Positions 22,548 to 35,100 of a DNA stretch of 64,000 bases are shown in pieces; within the stretch, counting starts at the first letter, position 1; every line of letters starts with the position of its first letter. The notes under the pieces are model-generated. The model ran no database searches, was not told where the DNA came from, and saw only the letters and a list, made by a program, of their open reading frames with translations. This DNA comes from Curvularia sp. ZM96 (lineage: Eukaryota > Ascomycota > Dothideomycetes > Pleosporales > Pleosporaceae), in the NCBI GenBank assembly GCA_022457065.1, contig JAJGBQ010000002.1, positions 3,348,001-3,412,000 of the forward strand. The letters run 5' to 3'. The translations under genes were made by a program, and so were the position numbers.

Positions 22548-24255
22548 GGTGCTAAGCTGGCAAAGTGTTTGGAAAACTCGACGAGTGGATTCGGATAGGT
22601 GGTTAAGGATTGCTCTGCGCATAGGGTGGGTTTTGTGTATGCTGTAGAAAAGTGGCTCAAGAGGGAAGTACAAGGTATAGCTGCACATCAGTCATGAGAT
22701 GTGGAACCAATGACATTGTACAATACACGATGCAAACGGGCTGGAGGTGAAAGTGAGTGATCGCGTGGCTTTGTGATTGTAGTGACACAGTGGTGAGCGG
22801 GCTTGGCATACAAATGAAAGTGAACAGCAAACGCGGTATCCTTGTGTTTGATTGGATTTGAACGAGAAGACATATAACGGCTGAATTTCTGACGCGATAC
22901 AAGTATGAATCATCAAAGATATAGGCTGCACTGCATGTTTTAATGGATTTGGGAGATATCATTTCTTCAATGATGAGCTCATATACCGATCCTGAAAGGC
23001 AGAGAAGCGTGAGCTTCTGCCACTGGTTCTTGGATCTAAGACTTGACGAAAAGGTATATGTATGGCTCGATTGGAATAGTTAAAGAATTGAGTTGGCCGT
23101 CGACTCGTTACTAACAACTGCCAACCAGACGCACGAGGGTATGGTGGACAATTCTGAGGAGTGAGTAATCGTTCGCAATGTCTTAGCTGTTACATTAGTT
23201 CTCAATTGAATACTTGCGCCATCAGAGCTGAACATAACTATGGAAATGAAGACGGCCATGCAGATGTTGTTGGGGCCTGGTCTTGAAGGTTAGAAGACTT
23301 CTGCACTACATCCTAAGTTGCGGTGTCGACAGTTTAGCTTATTTTGTTGTACAGGAAAGGTTAACTTTATTAGAGCTCAGCTCTACACTATTAAGCCAAA
23401 TAATCAAAAGCACTAGCGATCAGCGGTCTGGTAATTCTTTGCGTGGAACGGTATCTATGGGAGTATTTGCCGAGGCCTTCTGACTAGTCTCCAGATAGTT
23501 TGGTAGTGTAGATAAGAAGAACGCTCGTAATTCCCTTATATACGTTTCCTGTAATCCTTCTATAAAAGCTATTCTTACTTCGCCCTACTATACTTGATAA
23601 CGAAAATAATCATATATGTTAGAAACACCCATGTAAATATTTACAGCTAAGGTAGGCGCAAATTCACATGAGTTGAATTCAAGTAGGTACTTGACTATCA
23701 CCTCCTTTTCTAGCTAGGTGGGTTTCTTTGGGTTAAACTGCCTAGCAATTACCTCGGGCGAGCGTGCCAGCGCGTTGTCATCGGAGCGTTGTTTCAGCTA
23801 TGCTGTAAACTGCAGCAGCAGAATGATCCCCTTAAATCTGTTTTGCATTGAAAGAAAATATAGCAAGCTGAACTTCTGGTTCGCCCGAAACTAACTGAGT
23901 AGCGCTGCATTGGGCCATTGTACTTACGATAGGAGAGGTAGGCAAACTTGGTGGGTGCGCCGCTCGCTTATCAAACATGTTCTGTTATATGACAGCCTGT
24001 TCTGCGTTACTTGCGCCACCAATTGTTGGCCCCAAAGAAGCTCATGTTCAGCCTTGTCCGCGACCAAAGCAGGTTGCAGATAAGGCTAGGCTACAGTATT
24101 TAATTTCAGCCTTGCTCTCCTCTCTTCAACCTACTTTTCGACATCCTTTCGATAATATTCTCATGTCAACGATTACACCGCTTGAGAACTGACCATTGAC
24201 CACATACTTGTACCTCACACCTCTTTCACAAAGAACACTAGGACTCCTTCGCATC
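22548..24255. other. Intergenic, 1.7 kb, partly AT-rich debris
   Basis: The part between about 23480 and 23700 is strongly AT-rich with many TA steps, as in sequence decayed by RIP (repeat-induced point mutation). No coding gene or clear repeat unit recognised. The right end presumably has the promoter of the gene at 24256. Confidence 0.45.
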
Positions 24256-26413
24256 ATGAGCCACAAAGCTGCGACTGGTTTGGAGATGTCCGAGACACCG
24301 TTCGTCACAATTCTATCCTGTTTTGAGTACTGCTACTAATGAGTATAGACAGCAAAGCCTATACGTCGAGTTATTAGATAGTGACGATGCGTCTAACGCA
24401 AAAGGCGCTCCACAGCGACCATGGCCGCATCTCCGCGACAGCCTGCGTCCACTTCGACTGCAATTTATCAATCTCGTATTCGACCGCTTCACTAGCTGGA
24501 AATCTAACACTGAGCACCGGAAAGTCGCAATGTACCGCAAAAGACGCGTGGCAGCCTCACACATTCTACTCCAACTTTTCCCTCTAGGCGGAGCAATAGT
24601 ACTCACGATTCTTCAATGGACGAAGTATTGGATAGGAACCCAAACTAGCGTATCTACGTTTCTACAATTTGTAGCCAAGTTTCATGAGTTGATGATGCAG
24701 GCTTCACTTGTCGAAATTCTGCTCTATGTCATCCGTGCTGAGTTGGTCAACGGATACATTCCGTTGGGCGCGCTTACTAGTGCCACACAGGCGACCCAAT
24801 TGTCGTACCTTTGGTCTCTCGACTTCATCTCGACATTCAAATCTCTTGCTCTTAAGGGATGGCGCAAAGCAGTGTTGCCCCTTGTCATTTTGATTATTCT
24901 ACCTCTGACGTCGCTCGTTGGACCTTCGAGTGCTATTCTCATGATACCCCGTCCGGACACCCCACACATCATCCAAGAGAACAATTGGTACCTTCATAAC
25001 TCGACCGATGATGTCTTTCCTTCATCCTTAAGTCGAGTCAATGGCTTGACGGTGTGAGTACCGAATCCTTTTCGCACAGCCGAAACTGAGAGATTGTCTA
25101 GTGACCTTCTGAACCTCAACGCGACCGTTCACACCAGCAGGAATAAAAGAGACTTGGGGCAAATCACCTTATTCGACATGACCGCAAGCAATAAGTGCAA
25201 CTATTCTCTGGAACAATCCGTGCGTTATTCCACTTTCAGTAACGAAGCATTCTCCGAGACTAATGTGACGTTACCGACTTGCTTGAGTTCTCGAGCTTTT
25301 ATCAATGTGATCAATGCAGGGAATCGAGACGTAAACCTCATTTACGAAGGTGTAGGGAATCAAACCACATACCTCAGGACACTGCATCCAGTAGTATCGA
25401 CACAATGCACTTACCAATCTATGAGCAATTCGGAGGATATATTTTATGTATTCAAAAACAGAACCTTGGGTGCTCTCTTTAATATTCAAACACTTGCGGA
25501 TCGAGTCTCGAATTTCACTGGTTCTAGCAACGCAACATTTCGATTGCTCGAAAAGGACGATACTGGAGTCTTGGGGCGAGTATTTTACCCTCCGATCTGG
25601 GTGTCTTCTCCAGAACCTAGATCAAACTCACTGATTGGAGTTTTTTCCTTCTGGGAGCAGTCTGATCGATCAGACGAGTTGCCCCACTCGCTCCCATGGG
25701 TGTTGGCACAACCCGAATCTTACAGGTCCAGCTTATCAGTTCAAAGCTGTACTGTATCGGCTTATTGGAACATTGGAGAGGTACAGATGATCCAAAAGTC
25801 GGGTGGGAAGGTTTCACAGACTGGTGAATTAGCAGTGTTGGAGCTGCATAAAGCAAGACCCATCACCTTGGATGTAAGCGGTATCGACACGGTTCAAGGC
25901 CCTGAGTTCTTTCGCGACATTTTCAATATAGATTACATTTGGAATGATCTTCCGATACTCTTCGCCCTCGCGATCGCTCGAATACCTATGGACGGCTCCG
26001 ATTTACGGTCAGAAATGCCAACAGATTTCAGTGAGCACGACACGACTGTTTTCAAATGTACGACTTTTGTTTACGGCTACGGCTATGCCAGCAGGTCGAC
26101 ATCCGTCCAACTTGCAATAGCAGTCATGATTGCATATTGCGTGATCGCCATCGCCTACAGTGGGTACATTCTAATCACCGGATCCACATCGACAGCATGG
26201 AACTCCACCATCGAACTAATTGCCCTTGCGCTGCAGTCAAAAAGACCAGACCACCTTGGACATATTGCTGTAGGGCTCGATTCGATTGAGACGATGAAAG
26301 AAGGTGTTGGAATCCGTGTTAATCAGGATAACGAGCTTGAACTGATCTTTGCGCATGACCGCGACATTGACAAGCGGGGTCTGAGGAAAATTCAGAGGAA
26401 TAAGAAATACTGA
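24256..26413 (+). CDS. Large fungal membrane protein with ectodomain, family unknown
   Basis: Three exons: 24256-24299, 24349-25053, 25102-26413; introns of 49 and 48 nt; 686 aa. The second junction is well supported: a GTGAGT donor and restored frame (NGLTV|DLLNLNATV). The first rests on a good CTAAT branch site but a weak GTTCGT donor, so the first 15 residues are tentative. The N-terminal part has hydrophobic helices around 75-100, 110-140 and 190-210 (VLPLVILIILPLTSLVGPSSAI). A long segment with scattered Cys and many N-glycosylation sequons (NATVH, NVTL, NSTDD) follows and is probably extracellular. A last helix, LAIAVMIAYCVIAIAYSGYI, precedes a cytoplasmic tail. This layout recurs in expanded, uncharacterised fungal families. 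Role unknown; a cell-surface sensor is conceivable. Confidence 0.72.
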
Positions 26414-26863
26414 GGAGCAACTGGTATCCGTTAACTTTCAGTATTGCAGTTATGAGCGGTTTAACGTTTGGCTGGGTGGAGGTAGGACAGGCGAGCATGC
26501 ACATTCTTCCGTCGTATTTCGCATTCAACCTTGGACAGAGGCGACATACTCAGGATTTATTGTATTTATCTCGTCAACACAAGTTACGTAACTAAATGAC
26601 ACACGATGCGCGTCTTTGAACAACTCCTGGCGCAACAATATCTGGGTCTTGGAATAGCCCAGAGTTCTTTGGGAAGCTTTGGGCTGCCGTATTACATGCG
26701 AAAAGCTTACTAGTAATGCGTCATCGTGTGAAGAGGGCGAGTTTAGAAAAATGATGCATATAGTGATTGAATATTTAGATGAAGAATATAAAGAGTGTGA
26801 TGTTATCTTCCGAAACCAAACCCCAACACAGCCCGCTAGGTATCAGTGGAGATATTGTGTCGC
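26414..26863. other. Intergenic between convergent genes
   Basis: AT-rich stretch between the 3' ends of the membrane-protein gene and the expansin-like gene. Nothing recognised. Confidence 0.5.
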
Positions 26864-27727
26864 TTATTCATAGTTCGAAGTTGCCTTGGTAGACTTGTTG
26901 GAAGTCATGTCAACGTTCTTTACCACGACTTCACTACCAGTATCGGAAGTGACTCTAACCCAGGCAGTCTTTGTGCCAGTACCACCATTTCCAGGAAGCG
27001 TGAAGAAGTTGTTGATGTTACGAGTGGTTGCCTTCCACGTCTTTCCCTCATCGCCGGAGACCTCCAGCTTCGCAGTGTGGAGCTTGGCGTTGACGACAGT
27101 GGCCGCAAACCAATATTGAGAAGCACCACCGTGCATACGGATCTCAAGCGGAGTAGTGATCGGGCACGCTACATATTTCCACGTTGTGTTAATCTCGCCA
27201 AGGCCCTTGTCAGCAAGCTTGGAGAACATGTTGGGCGATAGATCCAGGTGAACTGCATCACCTCCGGTTTTGTTCGTAATCTGTCGTGTTGTGAGTATTA
27301 TAGCCAACGCAATAACTCTTAGGGACTTCCTCACCATAGCAATCTTCTTCTTGCCCTGATATGTGATTTCGACACAGGCACCGCAATGGTACGAGCTGTT
27401 CCAGATCACTTCGGAAACGCAGGTCGATCCGTCAATTGTAGCAGGGAGCGTATAATCGACGAAGGCACAGGCACCACCTTGCCAGCACGATTCTTCTCCG
27501 CAATCCTTCCCATACCATGTGGTGTCTCCATTGAAAACCTCTCCAGATGCCGACGAAGTGCCAGCAGACGAAGTGCCAGCCGACGAAGTATCAGCCGACG
27601 AAGTACCAGCCGACAAAGTGCCAGCTGATGAAGTGCCAGCCGACGAAGTGCGAGGAAGACATGCAGAAGATGCAAAGGACGCTAGAGCCAAGATGGCTGC
27701 TGCGTAGGTAGAAACGAATCGCACCAT
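26864..27727 (-). CDS. Secreted expansin-like protein with SAGTS-repeat linker
   Basis: Two exons, 27727-27335 and 27280-26864, with a 54-nt intron (GTGAGG..ACAG) give 269 aa. A signal peptide (MVRFVSTYAAAILALASFASS) is followed by a Ser/Thr/Gly/Ala linker built of 5-residue repeats, then an expansin-type double-psi beta-barrel (NGDTTWYG, paired Cys, CGACVEI, VHLDLSPNMF with the conserved Asp) and a C-terminal carbohydrate-binding-like domain (QYWFAATVVNAK..LEVS..W..NNFF..VRVTS). Such proteins loosen plant or fungal wall polysaccharides without hydrolysis. The loop where relatives have a DxCxxC motif reads TNKTGGDA here, so one disulphide seems missing. The intron is a multiple of three and free of stops, so retention would insert 18 residues. 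The linker may be O-glycosylated. Similar secreted proteins act in plant association; that is inference here. Confidence 0.85.
   Translation of the reverse strand: MVRFVSTYAAAILALASFASSACLPRTSSAGTSSAGTLSAGTSSADTSSAGTSSAGTSSASGEVFNGDTTWYGKDCGEESCWQGGACAFVDYTLPATIDGSTCVSEVIWNSSYHCGACVEITYQGKKKIAMVRKSLRVIALAIILTTRQITNKTGGDAVHLDLSPNMFSKLADKGLGEINTTWKYVACPITTPLEIRMHGGASQYWFAATVVNAKLHTAKLEVSGDEGKTWKATTRNINNFFTLPGNGGTGTKTAWVRVTSDTGSEVVVKNVDMTSNKSTKATSNYE
27551..27655 (-). repeat. Minisatellite, 7 units of 15 bp, in-frame
   Basis: Seven near-identical units of CGACGAAGTGCCAGC (plus strand) code for the SAGTS linker of the expansin-like protein. Units differ by one or a few bases, which changes Ala/Gly/Leu/Asp positions. 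Being a multiple of three, copy-number change would alter linker length without frameshift. Confidence 0.9.
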
Positions 27728-29634
27728 TTCGGGAAGTTGGTTTAAGTGTGGGGCTTTGAAAAATGAGTGACTGGAAGGAATGTCGAATGAATCAAGACGT
27801 GAGTGAGTGAAACAACCAAGACTGGGGAAAATGCTTGATTATTTGCTTGGCCTTATAAAGGATCCACGATATTTATATCTCGCGGTAGTCACGGGGACGG
27901 GTCAGTCTGAGAGTCTCTAAATAAGCGAGATGATGCAGTCACCCCATGCAACCTGGTAGCTGGTTGTTTCATGTTTCTCATCGTGTACTAGGACCTTGAA
28001 TATTCGTCATCTTCTTACTAGAAGGGAGTTCGTATTTAGGAATCTATGTTGGGCTGCGCCCACAACAGGCACATTATGGACCAATTACCAAGTGCACGGT
28101 ATGACTTCTAGAACTTTGTTCGGCAGTCTTATTGCACCGGTCTCATGTTTTCTCCGTTACCTCTAGATGGCAAATTAAAACGACCTTCCTTTCATTTAAG
28201 CACCATGCAAATGGCAGCGCCACGCATAGAGAGATGAGGAGTCTCTTACCAAGCATAGAGATTTGACTGTGCAAGCGGCAAAGACCAATACGTGGACCGT
28301 AGTGGTGGCACTGCATCCCAGAGAAATGGCACAGTAGAGTTGCTGTATGATGTCATTTCTCTATTGCTAGTAACCAAATGCGATGCAATCTCTGAATTCC
28401 AAACGATCGTTCTAGCCACATCATTCTGTGCTCACAGCTCAAAAACTGGTCAACACAGACCTTTTCTTTTGTTTCAGACCTCCACATAAGATTAGAAAGG
28501 TTGTTCCGGCCCACCCGAATAGTTCCGACCCACTTGATTATTACCGGAATAGTGCCGAAGCACAGAGAAGCTTGGTTTCTGCCGTCTCTGCTCTCTCTAT
28601 TGTTGCACGCGTCAGAGTCAGGTTATCTATTGAGAGCATTGTGTGTATTCTCTCTGCTACCTACATCCGTCACGTATGTCTAGTCATTGTTCTTTTCTTA
28701 TTGAGGTTGTGCATCCGTATTACTGCTACAGTGGTTTGTTGCTCTGGCTTAGGCTGACGTCATTGCCTCTGCGGCCCTGCAAAGGCTGCAACAATACTCA
28801 TTACGATGATGGGCTGAGCACTTCAATGGTATGTCAGCGCCGCCCGTATAGCCCAGATGAGAAGCTTCATACCCCGAATTTGTCCATGATATGATCAGCG
28901 CTCCGACTCGGCCAGAATAAACAAATGGCACATGAGGTAGAGACTCGTTTCTATGAATGGAAGATCATGTCCCAAAACTGTAATGTTCTATACCCATATC
29001 CTGCCAGCCCTAGCCGCCTATTATTTTATTGAATCGCAGCAAATTATGAGAGGCTGCGCTTAGCACAGTGGATACTGGATACAAGATGAAAAGAAGATTA
29101 CATTCGATCAAGAGCTAACTAAGAAGCAATCCTTACGATTCTTAGGGCTACAGCCATGTCACGTGTACTATGAACAAGTTAACCCCGTGTTTCCCGTGTA
29201 ATACCCGAAAATCGCAGCTCCTGAGCCGGAGGGGTTTCTGCTTCGCTATATATTGGCCCTCCAATCGTAGCTAGCTAATACTGCATCCTTCTACATGGGG
29301 TCGCTCAGTGTCTCGAAGCAGTATCACAGGATTCAATTATCAACGCTGAATGTCTTTGTGCTACCATAAGCGCACTTCTCAAGGTCATATGGCTTGTTAC
29401 CTTACCTTGCTATTGGATGATACGCTGTGTGGCTGCACTGAACACAGCCCCCACCATGTGCGAGCTTATCAACTAACCACGACTGATTGGAGCGTCAAAT
29501 ATCCGCCTTACATTTAGCCGCCTTTATCAATGGCTATTGTATGCTTTTGACACTCAAGGCAGCTGCAAGGCTGCCCGTCAGCCTTGTCCTTGAGACGAAA
29601 CTAATAAATCCGCTCTGTCCCCAAGTACATACTT
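27728..29634. other. Intergenic, 1.9 kb
   Basis: Promoter of the expansin-like gene, with a TATA-like CTTATAAAGG at about 27850, then sequence of mixed composition. No gene or repeat recognised. Confidence 0.5.
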
Positions 29635-31543
29635 ATGACCCGGACTTCATCTTCATATCTCTGTAGCATGAATGATTCAGCTTTGAAAGATTTCCTAACG
29701 CCGATCGGTGACGGCTCTTCATGGGCAGCAAAATGTGTACGGCGGCTTCTCGAGGCTGAGAACCTCACAGAGATAGCTGAAGGTCTGGTCACGCAGAATG
29801 GCCATAAACCTGTTCAACTTGTCAAGGACGTATGGAACGCATGGGGTATTGACATGAAGACTTGTCATGCATACTGCGACAGGCAGAACTTTCCTATGGT
29901 ATTGACATTTCCTTCCCCACACAATTGGACGAAGTTGTGGATTTACAGAGTTGCTGGCGATAATCTGGATTTTCGAACCCGTGTTTTATGTTTTCGACGC
30001 TAACTCCTAGCAGGTCTTTGATTTTCCAATCTTCTTGTCCGGCGTGACAAACTACTTCTTACCGTGGCTTGGTCTGACGGCGCAACTACCGTACGAGACG
30101 GGTTCTATATCCAAAAACTTTGAAAGTTTCTGCCTCGCGGTCGGAAGTCCGATGTTGACTACATTCTCTCTCATGTCGACAGCTCTAAATGCACATTCAA
30201 CATCGATAATATTCGCAGCCAAATTCGGTAATGGTAAAACGACATCACATTTGAGAGAGGCAATAGAGTCGGCTGAGTACTTCCTTTGCGGTTCTCAGCA
30301 GTCTCCTATCAGAATCAAAGAAGACCAGTTTCGACAACTGTTTGAAGAGGATACAGAGCGGTTGCGTGATCGATGGCTGCCTCTCGAACAGCGTCTCCGC
30401 AACACTCGTCGGCAATACACCTTCTCCCTCTTTGCACAGACCTTTTTTGCAGTTGTTGCCTGGGTTTTGACCATCATTGGATCGTACGTTGCAGCACTCG
30501 GTCAGCATTCTGAAGCTCTCCTGCTCTCCTCCGGCACACTTTGGACGTGGTTAGTCCCAGTAGTTTTGGGCTGGATGGCTGTTGGGACACAATCACGGAA
30601 GGACACAGTCCGAGAAGCAATCCAAGGCGAGATAATACGTGGAAGATCTGCCCCACTCCGAGCACTAGAAGCCGAGTCTGGCTTCATAAACCCGCCATCA
30701 ACAGATATACATCAGGCCTTGTGGAGTAAAGTGCAAGGGGACGAAGCATGCCAGGGCCCCACTTACAATTATGCCCGCATATTGACGTACCCAAAGCTAC
30801 GAGACAGAATTGTCGGTGAATTCGAAAAAAAGCGCGATTTTTTGGAGGCACAGCAAGCTCGTTCAGACCCTTCTGAGCCTGTACAAGAGCTTCAGCGAAA
30901 CAACACAGTCCAGCTCGAAGCCGGCTCATCTCGCAATGTCGATGAGCCATACATGACATGGAAGGATGTTGAAGCGAGCTCTGACTGGAAGTGGAACTTC
31001 ATAATCTCTAATGCCATCGCCGTATTTCTTCAGTGGGGCGTCACTGGGTCCGCCATTGTCATATCGTACTTGACGGAGGTGCGCGGTCTCGGATGTCGCT
31101 CTGGGAGTTATCTACTGTACGGCATCCTTGCTACTCTCGCCCACATTCTTCTACTGATATCAGTCTTTCTGTCACACCACGTGATGCTTGTATATCAGAC
31201 AGAGCGACGGAATGGAACAACAGGTGCAACGCACAAAGTTCCCCGCAGTGCCCAGATCAAGTGGATTGGCAGACTCGCCGTGCTTGTGCGGTTCATCGGT
31301 AAATCCATTGCCATGATCAACGCCGCCTGGATCATCTTGAGTTCTATATTCGAGCTGATCGGGTTCTATGAAAGCTGCTGGTGCACCGGAACCGTCTTGG
31401 GGCTGGGTAACAGGGCTTGGGTTGTCCTCTTTGTTAGTGGTGACAAGATGAGAGAAGACGCTGAGGCATCCTGGATCGGTGGACTTGCTTTGAGCTTGTT
31501 CACAATAATCTTTACTTACCTTTTTTCAAAGTCTTGTACCTAG
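29635..31543 (+). CDS. Multi-helix fungal membrane protein, family unknown
   Basis: Two exons, 29635-29898 and 30014-31543, joined across a 115-nt intron (GTATTG..AGCAG), give 597 aa. The junction restores the block NFPM|VFDFPIFLSGVTNYFLPWLGLTAQLPYETGS, which is a familiar hallmark of uncharacterised ascomycete membrane proteins. Hydrophobic helices lie near the second exon start, at FFAVVAWVLTIIGSYVAAL, LVPVVLGWMAVG, FIISNAIAVFLQWGVTGSAIVI, YGILATLAHILLLISVFL, INAAWIILSSIFELIG and a C-terminal one. A charged cytoplasmic segment of about 150 residues lies between the helix groups. The first exon has no helix. The alternative start MNDSALK (29668) would remove 11 residues. No enzyme motif seen; function unknown. 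It lies next to the recognition/defence-like genes but on the opposite strand from most of them. Confidence 0.75.
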
Positions 31544-32129
31544 AGTAGAATATAAACCTATTTGATACTACTGAAGAAACTGTATAATGAGTAGATCAAA
31601 AGGCTCGTTCGCCATAACTATGTGACCGTGTTCTCAGGGTTTGCTTGTAGTAAAATATGTGATATCCTACTATATCGCACGCCTCCTCCATACTGAGCAC
31701 GATCCAGCTGTCGACGAATCATGTCATAGGCTCATTTTGAGTCACTTTCTCTGCTATATCGGCTAGTGTAGCCACATATTCTCAGAGTATATTGACCCAT
31801 GGCCGCGATTTGGCAACTGTGTGCATAAGCTGGCCACGAATGAGCTCCAAGTTGCTTAAGTTCGTCACTTCCGGATTAAGACTGCTGCAAGAGAATAGCA
31901 TAGCAATAGCGTTCGAGTTTTGCCTCTGTTCATTTCGTCTGTATACATTGCTCCTTTGCATGTTTAGTGTTGATCCTCCATGAACATCGCATTCTAGCTC
32001 TCACTGCTTTGGGCAAAGTTGACACCCTGATCTGCATTCGAATGCATTACAAACTAGCCTGGATCGCAACTATGACAAGCCCTATCAAGTGTGTACGACT
32101 GAGAATATATTGTAATGAGCCGTACCGTA
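31544..32129. other. Intergenic between convergent genes
   Basis: 3' flanks of the membrane-protein gene and the NOV-type gene. AT-rich in parts; nothing recognised. Confidence 0.5.
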
Positions 32130-35100
32130 TTACAGCGCATTAACGAACCACTGCTCCGCCTCGAAGTTCAACTTTGTGTTTCTGAACCGAAGAGGATCAA
32201 CAAAGATCTTCAGCCCTACGTCTGGCGACGTCAAATCGTACACTCTCATGATGACATATATTTTGCTAGGATTCCGCTCAGAAATTCCAAGCGCCATGGT
32301 CTCCATCTATAAGCAAGTATTAGTACTTACTCGACGTGGGCAATTTGGTTCTTGTAAGGAATATCAACATACCCGCTTATACTGCCCTGTGCTCATGTAA
32401 AACCTTTTCCTACAATCTCCAGTTGTGGTCTTTACCTCGAGGAAATACTCGATCGGATGCGTCTGGAAGTTCCTGTCTTCGCTAATCTGATGTGGGAAGT
32501 CGCCCTCGGAATGCTCACGAAGGTACTGCGTGAGCTGCCCAGATTCGTCCTTGTACACGATATCTGCTGTTTCGCGACCTATCCAGTTTGCTATATTTGC
32601 GAAGCGCCTTGAGCATGAAAGTTCTCCGCGGATGGTGCTGCGCCAATTTGCTTCTGTAAAGTTGGGCAGATTGAGGCAGTTCAGCAATTCGAACACCTGA
32701 ATTGCACGTTAGTAAGTAAAGCTTAGAGGGTTGATGAACGTACATAGCTTTCGCCTGCAGCACCAATACGTCTATCATGCACGAAAGGATTTCTCTCTCG
32801 GGAACCGAAAGTCGCGTAGTGATCAAAGTCCCGAGCTGGATCGGCAAATGGTGTTTGATCAACGATATCTTCAGCATTGTCGCGCTCGCGACCAGTTCTT
32901 TGTGCAATTCGGACAACTTGCTCTATGAGTGCAGGGTATTCTGGAGGTGGAGTAGTCGGTGTAATGTATCCTATATTTGGGATCGGCACTGCTCGTCCAT
33001 GATATGTGGGTGTCGCATCAGGTGTTACTGGTCTGGAGCGCGGAACTAGTGTCTCTGAGTCACTACCCGCGTGGGATGCTGGCGGCGTGATTGGCCTATC
33101 ATCCTCTGGACTATATGGCACCACTATCACAGGCCTGTCGATCCATGCCACTGGTGGAATGTCTTGCTGTACTAGGACGTCCTCAAGCTCTTCAATGCTC
33201 GAAGAGATGATAATTGAAATATCGAAAGTGGCCGATCGATCGATACTTAGTATATTCGTGAGTAAATTTGGAAGCTGTGAACGATAACATATTCGACGCT
33301 GTTGTGTCTTGTTCGGGACGTATATCTTGATCATGCCTTCAGAAATCTCGCTATGTATGGCGATTCGCTCACTCAGTACTCTGAGTGGACTAGAGCCTAA
33401 AGTAAGTTCAAGATTCGTGGCCATGTCGTCCGTGGTATAGATGCGTATTGTAGTGAGTTGCTCGAAAAGTGTACGATCTCCGTGCAAAGCCTTGCTGCTT
33501 TTATATTTTGCGGCGCAGCTATCTTCTGTCAGCACTGATAGTGTGAAGAACAGCATAGAAGACCAGCTCGTGCAAAAGTTCAATGTTCGTCCATGTTGTA
33601 AGGCTTATTTTCTCATGTTCTCCATGTAGACTGCTGGCAATATTTGACGTTCCCGCTGTTGCAATAGAAAAGAAATGCATACATACCAGTACAGTGCATA
33701 TGCCATGCTCTGGAGCTGCTGAGACAGAACCGCGTTCTCAATGCAGTTGTCACCAACCTCAGAAACCTCCTTCACCAAAGATGAAAGATAGCGATGCGTC
33801 AAGCCCATGTGTTTGAAGACGCTATGAAGACTCTGGGCCTCGTGTACCTGAAAGTCAAGTAAAGCATCACTGCTTGCAAAGGCGTCGCCATATCGTTGAT
33901 GATCTGATATGGCAAAGTCTTCTTCTGCACTTATAAGCACGGATGTGCCATCGTTCAACCTTTTAGGCAGGAATTTGACCTCTTTGAGGTTGGATAACGC
34001 TTTCGAAACACTGTTATCAATCTTGTTTCTTACCAGCATCTTACCGATTTCAATCAAGCGCGTCTTTATATCCTCGACACGTGGCTGTCTTGCCTCGGCC
34101 ATAATTTTGACCTCAGCAATCAACATACTTGGAGTTGCCTTCTTGACTTTGAGTCTTCGAACGAAAAAACCCTCAATATCGGCATAGATTGTCGAGAGAT
34201 CTTCCAACCCACTCAAGGCGAAAGGACTGCCCCAGAGACAGTTCGATAAAGTATACCACATCCCGTTGTCACCGAGCACCAATTGCTTCTCGATGAACTC
34301 ATTCCTGTCGTATTGTTAGCTTTCCATTTTGCTCTGCGGAATCGATAGTATTTGGTGGAATTGTGTCTGATGGAGATGTGCTTGCTCTCGATAGGTGGGC
34401 ATTTGGCGACCTTTGTGCTGTGACACGATACTACTCGATAGAGTCAAAATGGGAACTTACTTTATCTTCTGCCAGTCTTCGTCCCCATTCGCCACCGTTT
34501 CCAGATATTTATAGATCCGATGCATCAAATGCAACGGGACAGCTTTTTCTCTGTCACGCCGTGCCTCGATCTCTTGTATCACATCTTCGATTTTCGTGCT
34601 TGGCACATCCAATATGGTTGAGAAGAAACTGTCAAGACGCGGAAAATCTCTGTATGTGCGCGAGAGAACGGATTTAGAGCTGATGAACTCAGGACCATTC
34701 CACAAGCATTGTTTGCGCTTGACCCATTTGTTGCAATGGCTATCCCAGATGCAGGAGTTGTCAAAACGGTTTCTATGAACATGTGAGTTACTGTATCAGA
34801 GAAGAGGCGGAGGGTAATCTAACCTTAGACGATCATGGTCTTCGATCGTGGCCAATCGAACCATCTGTGAATATATGTCCGCAACCACGTCGATATCAAC
34901 GTTCGCGGTCTGCCGGGCCTTTGACTCGATAGCTACCTCGTAGAACTTCAAATTAGGCCTAGAGGTGACACCGAAGTCTTCAAGAAATTTCCATGACCTA
35001 TAGGTAGCCTCATCGAGTGTGCCTTCAGCCACACTCAACAGTTTTACGGCATCGACCTCAATGCCGAGCCGTGATATCTCGTTCATGATGTCTTCTGTTG

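Noticed and set aside
27551..27655. CRISPR-like direct repeats
   Set aside because: Contiguous 15-bp units without spacers, in a coding linker of a eukaryotic gene.
33540..33610. Small extra exon (HELVFYAVLHTIS frame) within the long NOV-gene intron
   Set aside because: Joining it needs an impossible ~15-nt intron after it; a single 168-nt intron keeps frame and family sequence.
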